NCBI GenBank assembly: GCA_963700895.1
Contig: CAVOZI010000013.1
Span: forward strand, 49,829-113,828
Length of the DNA stretch: 64,000 nt
Source of the DNA: Anderseniella sp963700895
GTDB lineage: Bacteria; Pseudomonadota; Alphaproteobacteria; Rhizobiales; Aestuariivirgaceae
Reading direction: 5' to 3'
Under the pieces are notes generated by a model. That model made no database searches. It was not told where the DNA came from and saw nothing but the letters and a program-made list of their open reading frames with translations. The position numbers and the translations under genes are program-made. Below, piece by piece: positions 56,103-64,000 of the stretch. How positions within the stretch are numbered: position 1 is the first letter of the stretch; each line of letters opens with the position of its first letter.

Positions 56103-56600
56103 ATGAAGCTCAACGACATTTCCGACAACCAGGGCGCCCGCAAGGAGCGCACCCGTGTTGGCCGTGGCATCGGCTCCGGCAAGGGCAAGACGGCCGGCCG
56201 CGGCCACAAGGGCCATGGCGCCCGCTCCGGCGGCCCGAAGCTGGGCTTCGAGGGCGGCCAGATGCCGATCTACCGGCGTCTGCCGAAGCGCGGCTTCAAC
56301 AAGCCCAACCAGTTGTCGTTCAACGAGGTCAACCTGTCGCGGCTGCAGGCTGCGGTCGATGCGGGGAAGCTTGACCCCAAGCAGCCGGTCGATCTTGCTG
56401 CGCTGATCGCCGCAGGCGTGCTGTCCAAGAAGCTTGATGGCGTGCGCGTGCTCGGCCAGGGCGAACTGAAGGCCAAGCTGGACCTGCATGTGAACCACGC
56501 GACGAAATCCGCAGCAGCTGCGGTCGAGAAGGCCGGCGGCAAGCTGACCATCGTTGCTGCTGCCGCCAAGCCGGTTGCCGAAGACGGCAAGGGCGCCTGA
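56103..56600 (+). CDS. rplO: 50S ribosomal protein L15
   Basis: L15 is a late-assembly protein of the large subunit. The 165-residue product has the Gly/Arg/Lys-rich RTRVGRGIGSGKGKTAGRGH and FEGGQMPIYRRLPKRGFNKP. It lies 114 bp before secY. Confidence 0.98.
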   Translation: MKLNDISDNQGARKERTRVGRGIGSGKGKTAGRGHKGHGARSGGPKLGFEGGQMPIYRRLPKRGFNKPNQLSFNEVNLSRLQAAVDAGKLDPKQPVDLAALIAAGVLSKKLDGVRVLGQGELKAKLDLHVNHATKSAAAAVEKAGGKLTIVAAAAKPVAEDGKGA

Positions 56601-56714
56601 TTGAACGGTTGCAGAGCCACCCTCCGGCCGTGACGGTTGCGAAGCCGGGGCAGGGGGCCGATATAGGGGGAATCGCGGCAACCACGCCGCGATCAAACCG
56701 ACAAGGATCTGGGA

Positions 56715-58042
<1,328 letters not shown>

Positions 58043-58046
<4 letters not shown>

Positions 58047-58615
58047 ATATTATTCTGCTGGGCCCTCCAGGCGCCGGCAAGGGGACCCAGGCCCAGCGTA
58101 TCGAGGATGCCAAGGGCATGAAGCAACTCTCCACCGGTGACATGCTGCGCGCTGCCGTCGCGGCCGGCACGCCGGTCGGCATCAAGGCCAAGGACATCAT
58201 GGCCCGCGGTGAACTGGTGCCGGACGAAGTGGTGGTTGGCATCATTTCCGACCGCATCGAGGACGCCGACTGCGCCAACGGCTTCATTCTGGACGGTTTT
58301 CCACGCAATGTGGCCCAGGCCGAGGCGCTCGACGTGATGCTGAAAGAGAAGGGCAAGCGGCTTGACGCCGTTGTCCAGCTGGAAGTGGACGACGCGATTC
58401 TGCTTGGACGCATCGAGAAGCGCGCCTCGGAAACAGCGGGCGGCCCTCGCGCGGACGATAACGCGGAAGCACTCAAGAAGCGGCTCGATGTGTATCATGC
58501 ACAGACGGCGCCGTTGATCGAATATTACGCGGCGAAAGGCAACTTGCGCAGTGTGGACGGCATGGCGGACATGGATGACGTGACCCGCCAGATCATGGAG
58601 GTTCTGGAAGGATAG
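58043..58615 (+). CDS. adk: adenylate kinase (short-LID form)
   Basis: Adk interconverts AMP, ATP and ADP. The 190-residue product has the P-loop GPPGAGKGTQ, LSTGDMLR, GFILDGFPRNVAQAE and a short LID (KRASETAGGPRADDN) without a zinc site. It overlaps the secY stop by 4 bp. Confidence 0.97.
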
Positions 58616-58646
58616 GCGGTGCCTTGCCGGTATTGCGGGTAAATGG

Positions 58647-58675
58647 TTGACGAGCCGGGGAATCCGGCATAGAAC
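58647..58675 (+). promoter_or_regulatory. candidate promoter for rpsM-rpsK-rpoA-rplQ
   Basis: TTGACG (58647-58652) and TAGAAC (58670-58675) are 17 bp apart, in the 224-bp adk-rpsM gap. The -10 match is weak, so read-through from the spc genes may also supply transcripts. Confidence 0.4.
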
Positions 58676-58839
58676 CTGCCGCAATCCGGTTGCTTTGAGG
58701 CTGACCGCAAGTGGCACTTTTGCCTGCTTGGGGTGAGCCTTGTTGCCGTTAGGCACCATCTAACCGTCCTATAGGTTCATTTGAAGGCCCGCAGAGCTGG
58801 CGATGGTGCCAGGCAGGCCCTTTGCAGGAGAAAGACGTC

Positions 58840-59208
58840 GTGGCCCGTATAGCTGGCGTAAACATTCCGACGAACAAGCGCGTTCTGATCGCGCTGCAGT
58901 ACATTCACGGCATCGGCCCGAAGTTCGCCAAGGACATCTGCGCTGCGGTCAACATCGCGCCTGAGCGCCGGGTGAATGAACTGACCGACGCCGAGGTCAT
59001 CCAGATCCGCGAAACCATCGACCGCGACTTCATGGTCGAGGGCGACCTGCGCCGCGAGACCGCGATGAACATCAAGCGGCTGATGGACCTGGGCTGCTAC
59101 CGTGGTCTGCGCCACCGCCGTGGCCTCCCGGTCCGCGGTCAGCGCACCCACACCAACGCCCGCACCCGCAAGGGTCCTGCCAAGGCAATCGCCGGCAAGA
59201 AGAAGTAA
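58840..59208 (+). CDS. rpsM: 30S ribosomal protein S13
   Basis: S13 contacts P-site tRNA and L5. The GTG at 58840 gives the conserved ARIAGVNIPTNKRV start, with GGAG nine bases upstream; an ATG at 58822 would add six residues. The 122-residue product has the RGLRHRRGLPVRGQRTHTNA tail. Confidence 0.97.
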   Translation: MARIAGVNIPTNKRVLIALQYIHGIGPKFAKDICAAVNIAPERRVNELTDAEVIQIRETIDRDFMVEGDLRRETAMNIKRLMDLGCYRGLRHRRGLPVRGQRTHTNARTRKGPAKAIAGKKK

Positions 59209-59238
59209 CCAGTTTCGATTTTACGGAAAGCATTTTCG

Positions 59239-59628
59239 ATGGCCAAAGACACCACCCGCATGCGCCGCAAGGAACGCAAGAACATCACCTCTGGCGTCGC
59301 CCATGTGAATTCTTCGTTCAACAATACCATGATCACCATCACCGACGTGCAGGGCAACGCCATTGCCTGGTCGTCCGCCGGCAAGATGAAGTTCAAGGGT
59401 TCGCGCAAGTCCACGCCGTACGCGGCGCAGGTTGCAGCCGAACAGGCCGGCAAGGCCGCCATGGAACACGGCATGAAGACGGTCGAAGTGGAAGTCTGCG
59501 GCCCCGGTTCGGGCCGTGAGTCGGCGCTGCGTGCCCTTCAGGCCTGCGGTCTTCAGGTCACATCGATCCGCGACGTGACGCCGATCCCGCACAATGGTGT
59601 GCGTCCGCCGAAGCGCCGCCGCGTCTAG
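59239..59628 (+). CDS. rpsK: 30S ribosomal protein S11
   Basis: S11 is on the 30S platform. The 129-residue product has ITSGVAHVNSSFNNTMITIT and the C-terminal PIPHNGVRPPKRRRV. It is followed by two hairpins and then rpoA. Confidence 0.98.
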   Translation: MAKDTTRMRRKERKNITSGVAHVNSSFNNTMITITDVQGNAIAWSSAGKMKFKGSRKSTPYAAQVAAEQAGKAAMEHGMKTVEVEVCGPGSGRESALRALQACGLQVTSIRDVTPIPHNGVRPPKRRRV

Positions 59629-59630
59629 TT

Positions 59631-59682
59631 CACCGGTCAGCCTGACCGGTGTGAGAGGCGGTTGCGTCGTTGATGCCGCCTC
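59631..59682 (+). promoter_or_regulatory. tandem hairpins between rpsK and rpoA
   Basis: CACCGGTCAG and CTGACCGGTG (59631-59640, 59642-59651) form an almost uninterrupted inverted repeat. A second stem GAGGCGG/CCGCCTC (59655-59661, 59676-59682) follows. There is no T tract, so processing or stabilisation is more likely than termination. Confidence 0.5.
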
Positions 59683-59751
59683 ATTGAAACAATTCAGGGC
59701 ACCCGCCGTCTAATCGGCCGAGGTGCCCATAACTGCATAGAGGTCGATACA

Positions 59752-60768
59752 GTGAACACGAAGAACTGGCAGGATCTGATCAAGCCCATGAAGCTGGACG
59801 TGAGTGCCGGCCGTGACCGCCGCCGTTCCGCGACCCTCGTGGCCGAACCGCTGGAGCGTGGCTTTGGCATGACGCTGGGCAACAGCCTGCGCCGCGTGCT
59901 GCTGTCTTCGCTGCAGGGTGCGGCCGTCACCTCCGTCCACATCGACGGTGTGCTGCACGAGTTCTCCTCGATTGCCGGCGTTCGCGAGGACGTGACGGAC
60001 ATCATCCTGAACATCAAGGAGATCGCCGTCGGCATGCAGGGCGAGGGCCCGAAGCGCCTGATGCTGCGCAAGCAGGGTCCGGGCGTCGTCACCGCCGGCG
60101 ACATCGAAGAAACCGGCGACATCAGCATCCTCAATCCGACGCTGCCGATCTGCACCCTCGACGAGGGCGCCGAGATCCGCATGGAATTCACTGTCAACAC
60201 CGGCAAGGGTTACGTTGCGGCTGATCGCAACCGCCCGGAAGATGCACCGATCGGTCTCATTCCGGTCGACAGCCTCTACTCGCCGGTGAAGCGCGTTTCC
60301 TACAAGGTCGAGAACACCCGCGAAGGCCAGGTACTCGACTATGACAAGCTTATCCTGACCGTCGAAACCGACGGGTCGATGACGCCGGAAGATTCGGTGG
60401 CCTATGCCGCGCGCATCCTCCAGGACCAGCTGCAGGTGTTCATCAACTTCGAAGAGCCGACCCAGGTTGTGTCCGAAGAAGAGAAGCCGGAGCTCGAGTT
60501 CAACGCAGCACTGCTCAAGAAGGTCGACGAGCTTGAGCTGTCGGTTCGTTCGGCGAACTGCCTGAAGAACGACAACATCGTCTATATCGGCGACCTGATC
60601 CAGAAGACCGAGGGCGAGATGCTTCGCACCCCGAACTTTGGCCGCAAGTCGCTGAACGAGATCAAGGAAGTGCTGGCCCAGATGGGTCTGCACCTCGGCA
60701 TGGAAATCGAAAACTGGCCGCCTGAGAACATCGAGGAACTGGCCAAGAAGTTCGAAACCCACTACTGA
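59752..60768 (+). CDS. rpoA: DNA-directed RNA polymerase subunit alpha
   Basis: The 338-residue product has the dimerising N-terminal domain (LAEPLERGFGMTLGNSLRRV-like, LLSSLQGAAVTSVHIDGV) and the C-terminal promoter-binding domain (LELSVRSANCLKNDNIVYIG, GRKSLNEIKEVLAQMGLHLG). The start is a GTG at 59752 with GAGGT upstream. It is followed by rplQ after 59 bp. Confidence 0.97.
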   Translation: MNTKNWQDLIKPMKLDVSAGRDRRRSATLVAEPLERGFGMTLGNSLRRVLLSSLQGAAVTSVHIDGVLHEFSSIAGVREDVTDIILNIKEIAVGMQGEGPKRLMLRKQGPGVVTAGDIEETGDISILNPTLPICTLDEGAEIRMEFTVNTGKGYVAADRNRPEDAPIGLIPVDSLYSPVKRVSYKVENTREGQVLDYDKLILTVETDGSMTPEDSVAYAARILQDQLQVFINFEEPTQVVSEEEKPELEFNAALLKKVDELELSVRSANCLKNDNIVYIGDLIQKTEGEMLRTPNFGRKSLNEIKEVLAQMGLHLGMEIENWPPENIEELAKKFETHY

Positions 60769-60827
60769 GTACAACTGCCGGGACGGCCGTGAGGCTGCCC
60801 CGAAAAAGTCATCCAAGGAGAAGGCCA

Positions 60828-61247
60828 ATGCGCCACGCCAAGAGCGGAAGAAAGCTGAACCGTACTGCCTCGCACCGCAAGGCAATGTTCGCCAACATGG
60901 CTGCGGCCCTGATCAAGCATGAGCAGATCGTCACCACGCTGCCCAAGGCCAAGGATCTGCGTCCGATTGCCGAGAAGCTGATCACGCTCGCCAAGCGCGG
61001 CGACCTGCATGCCCGCCGCCAGGCCATGTCGAAGATCCGTGATGAGGATCAGGTCAAGAAGCTGTTTGCAGTGCTCGGCGAGCGCTACAAGGAGCGCAAT
61101 GGCGGCTATACCCGCGTGCTCAAGGCGGGCTTCCGGTATGGCGACTCTGCGCCGATGGCGGTGATCGAGTTCGTTGATCGTGATCCGTCAGCGCGTGGCC
61201 AGGATTCAGGTCCGACCCAGAACCAGGACGAAGCAGAAGCTGCATAA
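60828..61247 (+). CDS. rplQ: 50S ribosomal protein L17
   Basis: L17 lies near the tunnel exit. The ATG at 60828 has AAGGAG upstream and gives MRHAKSGRKLNRTASHRKAM. The product is 139 residues with an acidic, variable C-terminal tail. It closes the ribosomal cluster; a terminator follows at 61276. Confidence 0.98.
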   Translation: MRHAKSGRKLNRTASHRKAMFANMAAALIKHEQIVTTLPKAKDLRPIAEKLITLAKRGDLHARRQAMSKIRDEDQVKKLFAVLGERYKERNGGYTRVLKAGFRYGDSAPMAVIEFVDRDPSARGQDSGPTQNQDEAEAA

Positions 61248-61275
61248 GCGGAACTTTGCATTGATCGATTGCACG

Positions 61276-61304
61276 GGGCGGCTCAACATTGGGCCGCCCT
61301 TTTT
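61276..61304 (+). terminator. intrinsic terminator of the alpha operon
   Basis: GGGCGGC (61276-61282) and GCCGCCC (61293-61299) form a perfect 7-bp stem, followed by TTTTT (61300-61304). It is 28 bp after the rplQ stop. Confidence 0.88.
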
Positions 61305-61333
61305 GCATCTGCTGATACGGGAGGATCCTGCCG

Positions 61334-61801
61334 GTGAAAAAGTTGTTGCTGCTGCTGAGCCATCTGGGATTTGGCGCTGCCGGATTCGCGCTCGGCATCT
61401 ACACCCTGCCAATCCTGATTGCGCCACCCTCGCCAGATGAAGCCGAACTGGCGACAGTTTCGCAGTCGGCAGCCTTTACGGCAAGTTTCCGGCGCGACCT
61501 CAAAGGGTCGGACTTCCTGCACTGGGGCGAGGGTGACGTAAGCGTCGGCTCGCTGAAGATCGCCCACAAGGGCAAACTGGCACCCGGACCAGACTACAAG
61601 CTGTACCTGACAAAGGGCTTTGTCGAGGACGAAGCAAGCTTCAACGCGCTGAAATCATCCGCTGTGCGGATAGGCGATGTGAAGACCTTCAACGGCTTCG
61701 TGGTGGACGTGCCCGCAGGCGTGAACATCAACGACTACGATACCGTCGTGGTCTGGTGCGAAAGCTTCGGCGAGTTCATCACCGCCGCGAAGTACCGTTA
61801 A
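61334..61801 (+). CDS. DM13-domain membrane-anchored protein
   Basis: The 155-residue product starts (GTG at 61334) with an uncleaved or cleaved signal sequence (KKLLLLLSHLGFGAAGFALG). A DM13-like domain follows, with VGSLKIAHKGKLAPGPDYKL, DVKTFNGFVVDVPAGVNIND and the hallmark VVVWCESFGEFI containing the lone cysteine. DM13 is proposed to be a redox or electron-transfer-related beta-sandwich; its function in bacteria is unknown. It is followed after 4 bp by an ankyrin protein, so the two are likely co-expressed. Confidence 0.78.
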   Translation: MKKLLLLLSHLGFGAAGFALGIYTLPILIAPPSPDEAELATVSQSAAFTASFRRDLKGSDFLHWGEGDVSVGSLKIAHKGKLAPGPDYKLYLTKGFVEDEASFNALKSSAVRIGDVKTFNGFVVDVPAGVNINDYDTVVVWCESFGEFITAAKYR

Positions 61802-61805
61802 GGCA

Positions 61806-62489
61806 GTGGGTGTCTTGCAGCGCCGGCAATTCGCAAGCATCCTGATGGCGATCCTGTTCGCCAGTTTTTCCGGAGCCACCCCAGCCATGGCCAGTGACGC
61901 CGCCGTCGCCCTGCTTCGAGCCGCCGAAAACGGGGATTCGCTGGAAGCACGCCGCCTTCTTGAAGCAGGCGCCAGGGTGGAGGTGCGGGACAACCGCCGC
62001 CGCACGCCGCTGATGATCGCCGTGCAGCGGGGCGATGCGGCAATGGCCCGTGTGCTGGTTGATGCAGGCGCGGACATCAATGCGCAGGACAACATCAAGG
62101 ATTCGCCGTTCCTGCTTGCCGGCGCCCGTGGCGATGTAGCGATCCTGAAGATACTGATCCCCAAAGGCCCGGACTATGCCAGGGTGAACCGGTATGGCGG
62201 TTCGGCGCTGATACCAGCCGCAGAACGGGGCCATGTAGAGGCGGTGCGGCTTCTGGTGGAGACTGGCAGTCCGGTCAATCACGTCAACCGGCTAGGCTGG
62301 ACGGCGCTGCTCGAAGCCGTGATTCTTGGAGACGGTGGCGAGGCGCACCAGCAGATACTGGAAATCCTGATTGCCGGCGGCGCAGACGTGAACATTCCCG
62401 ACGGTGACGGTGTGACCGCATTGGCCCACGCCCGCAAGCGCGGCTTTGCCGCGATGGAAAAGATCCTGCTTGCCGCCGGGGCGAAGTGA
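61806..62489 (+). CDS. exported ankyrin-repeat protein
   Basis: The 227-residue product has an N-terminal signal sequence (about residues 8-29, ending ATPAMASD) and about five to six ankyrin repeats (AENGDSLEARRLLEAGARVE, RTPLMIAVQRGDAAMARVLV and others). It is probably periplasmic and mediates protein contacts. The GTG at 61806 starts 4 bp after the DM13 gene; an ATG at 61844 would shorten the signal peptide. It converges with the decarboxylase, with 2 bp between stops. Confidence 0.85.
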   Translation: MGVLQRRQFASILMAILFASFSGATPAMASDAAVALLRAAENGDSLEARRLLEAGARVEVRDNRRRTPLMIAVQRGDAAMARVLVDAGADINAQDNIKDSPFLLAGARGDVAILKILIPKGPDYARVNRYGGSALIPAAERGHVEAVRLLVETGSPVNHVNRLGWTALLEAVILGDGGEAHQQILEILIAGGADVNIPDGDGVTALAHARKRGFAAMEKILLAAGAK

Positions 62490-62491
62490 TC

Positions 62492-63691
62492 TCAGCCGTT
62501 CCAGGCCTCATCAACCTCGACGAGGTCCGCCTCGCCATAACCGTTGAAGCGGGTGGACGTGGCCATGCCATAGGCGCCGATCCCGGCGAATTCGATCACG
62601 TCGTCCTCGCGGATGTCCGCCGGCAGGCGCAGCTTGTGCGGCAGCACGTCCAGCGGATCGCAGGTCGGGCCGAACACGGTGAACTCCTGGCCCGCGGTGA
62701 GGTCCAGCACCTTGCCGTCACGGATCACGCGATAGAACGGCATCAGGTCCGGCGCCTGGCTGACTTCCATCAGGCCGCCATAGATGCCGTCATTGAGGAA
62801 CAGGTCGCCGTTGGAGCGGCGCACCAGCTTGACACGGGTGAGCAGCGATACGCCCGGCGCACACAGCGCACGGCCGGGTTCGCACTCAAGGTGGGGCATG
62901 TCGCCCGCAAAGGCGGCTTCGGTTGCAGACCGGATGGTTTCGAAGAACTCGGCCATCAGCGGCCCGCGGCTTGAGGCATAACGCGACGGGAAACCGCCAC
63001 CCACATTCAGCCTGGAGAGCTTGATGCCGGCCTCGCGTGCAATGGCGGCGGCGGCCTCGATGTGGCGGGTCCAGGCGTGCGGGTCGGTGCACTGCGAACC
63101 CGGGTGGAAGGTCAGCACCGGCACGAAACCGTTGAGCACGGCATAGCGCACCAGCGCCACGGCATCCGCCGGGGCAACGCCGAACTTCGACGAGAAGTCG
63201 TGCACGGAGGCCTTGAGCGACGGCAAACGGAAGCGGATCGCCACTTCGGCGCCGCTGGCGTGGCCGGCCACCTGGGCAATCTTGCTGATTTCCTCGCGGC
63301 AGTCGGCGGCGAAGCGGCGCAAGCCGAACGTGTGCCAGGCGGTTGCGTTCTCCGCCAGCGACTTGACCGGGTTGTGGTAGTGGAATTCGACCTTGCCGCA
63401 CAGCCGGCTGACGGTGGCCATCTCCACCGTCGAGGCGACGTCGAACACCTCGATACCGGCGCCGTACAGCGCCGAGATCACTTCGTCACCGGGGTTTGCC
63501 TTTACCGCATAGGAGACCTCTCCCGGGAAGCCGTCGAGGAACAGACGCGCCTGAGCGGCAAGCGCAGACCGGCTGACGCAGAACACTGGCCGCTCCTGGG
63601 CAGGCAGGCCCGCTGCCTCGATGCTTGAGGCAAAGTTGCGGCGTATGCCGATGCCGGTGGATGGCAGTTGCGCGGTGTTGACGAAGGTCAT
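62492..63691 (-). CDS. type III PLP-dependent ornithine/lysine/arginine-type decarboxylase
   Basis: This alanine-racemase-fold decarboxylase of 399 residues makes a polyamine precursor such as putrescine or cadaverine. The PLP lysine is Lys64 (SYAVKANPGDE), the glycine loop is LNVGGGFPS, and the second-subunit catalytic cysteine is Cys344 in GPTCDPLDVLP. The size matches bacterial eukaryotic-type ODC rather than the larger DapA-like or biosynthetic arginine enzymes. Ornithine against lysine preference cannot be read. A regulator of the Lrp/AsnC type starts divergently 145 bp away. Confidence 0.92.
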   Translation of the reverse strand: MTFVNTAQLPSTGIGIRRNFASSIEAAGLPAQERPVFCVSRSALAAQARLFLDGFPGEVSYAVKANPGDEVISALYGAGIEVFDVASTVEMATVSRLCGKVEFHYHNPVKSLAENATAWHTFGLRRFAADCREEISKIAQVAGHASGAEVAIRFRLPSLKASVHDFSSKFGVAPADAVALVRYAVLNGFVPVLTFHPGSQCTDPHAWTRHIEAAAAIAREAGIKLSRLNVGGGFPSRYASSRGPLMAEFFETIRSATEAAFAGDMPHLECEPGRALCAPGVSLLTRVKLVRRSNGDLFLNDGIYGGLMEVSQAPDLMPFYRVIRDGKVLDLTAGQEFTVFGPTCDPLDVLPHKLRLPADIREDDVIEFAGIGAYGMATSTRFNGYGEADLVEVDEAWNG

Positions 63692-63836
63692 GGCCGTGGT
63701 TCCCAGTGCGAGGAAATTGAACTGAACTCACTATGCGCGTGACGGGAGCCGGTAAATAGACGTGAAACTGACGTCAGATTGGTGTATGATCGTCACTATG
63801 CCGAAATTGATGACATATTGACGGTAAAGGGTTCTC
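63692..63836. promoter_or_regulatory. divergent control region with palindrome CTGACGTCAG
   Basis: The 145-bp gap between the decarboxylase and the Lrp/AsnC gene holds a perfect 10-bp palindrome at 63768-63777, plus AT-rich sequence around 63800-63825. An Lrp/AsnC regulator encoded next door commonly binds such shared control regions. Neither promoter was assigned. Confidence 0.4.
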
Positions 63837-64000
63837 ATGCAGGTGACGGAAAAAGACGAGGAGCTGATCGCGCTGCTGCAAACCGATGCACGCATGGCGG
63901 TCACCGAGATTGCCCGGCGCCTTGGCGTGTCGCGCACCACCGTACAGGACCGCCTGAAGCGGCTGGAGGAGGCCGGCGTCATTGCGGGTTATGGCGTCCG
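63837..64000 (+). CDS. Lrp/AsnC-family transcriptional regulator (truncated by window end)
   Basis: The first 54 residues read MQVTEKDEELIALLQTDARM, then TEIARRLGVSRTTVQDRLKR and LEEAGVIAGYGV: the complete Lrp/AsnC helix-turn-helix. The effector-binding domain is outside the window. It is divergent from the decarboxylase gene, which it may control. Confidence 0.88.
   Translation, partial: MQVTEKDEELIALLQTDARMAVTEIARRLGVSRTTVQDRLKRLEEAGVIAGYGV

Overview
The window is a GC-rich chromosomal segment of an alphaproteobacterium, most likely a member of Hyphomicrobiales (Rhizobiales). The evidence is gene order (fabH-ihfA-merR; rlmB, tRNA-Tyr, tRNA-Gly, tuf, tRNA-Trp, secE, nusG), the merged rif, str, S10, spc and alpha ribosomal clusters, and the RpoC N-terminus. 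This placement is inference from reading; no database was consulted. No insertion sequence, prophage, CRISPR array or recognisable defence island is visible.

Region 1 (1-8026): fabH, ihfA and a MerR-type regulator, then tRNA-Pro and a surface-polysaccharide locus (O-antigen ligase/polymerase-like protein, WcaJ/ExoY-type sugar transferase, GumC/Wzz-type co-polymerase, NodB-type deacetylase). The divergent sugar transferase and co-polymerase both lose their 5' ends at one point near 4801-4820. Region 2 (8036-18432): a five-gene minus-strand unit cysK-alaX-sseA-GNAT-DUF2842, a CyaC-like redox adenylate cyclase next to an FkbM methyltransferase, and two convergent TPR-sulfotransferases. Region 3 (18583-27072): tRNA-Asn, small membrane and DUF2267 proteins, a Usp-like protein coupled to a Lon-family protease, a DmdA/GcvT-like enzyme beside an Lrp/AsnC regulator, tRNA-Thr, a His/Met/Gly-rich exported protein, and rlmB.

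Region 4 (27197-61304) is the gene-expression core. It starts with a promoter for tRNA-Tyr, tRNA-Gly, tuf, tRNA-Trp, secE and nusG and continues through rplKAJL and rpoBC to a terminator at 41143. A second promoter, with an attenuator-like leader, precedes rpsL-rpsG-fusA-tuf and the S10, spc and alpha genes, ending at a terminator at 61276. Strong intercistronic hairpins recur here: in the rplJ leader and after tuf1, rplL, rpoB, tuf2 and rpsK. The two tuf copies are the same sequence. Region 5 (61334-64000): DM13 and ankyrin proteins, a type III PLP ornithine/lysine-type decarboxylase, and the start of a divergent Lrp/AsnC regulator.

Seven otherwise intact genes carry one frameshift each: merR, gumC, cyaC-like, the second TPR-sulfotransferase, rpoB, rpoC and rpmD. 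Three of these encode core RNA polymerase subunits or a ribosomal protein, so the most economical reading is base-level errors in a draft or metagenomic assembly rather than gene decay. I found no convincing undescribed system. The most informative leads are the twin truncation at 4.8 kb, the cysK-alaX-sseA coupling, the cyclase neighbourhood, the sulfotransferase pair and the DmdA-like enzyme.
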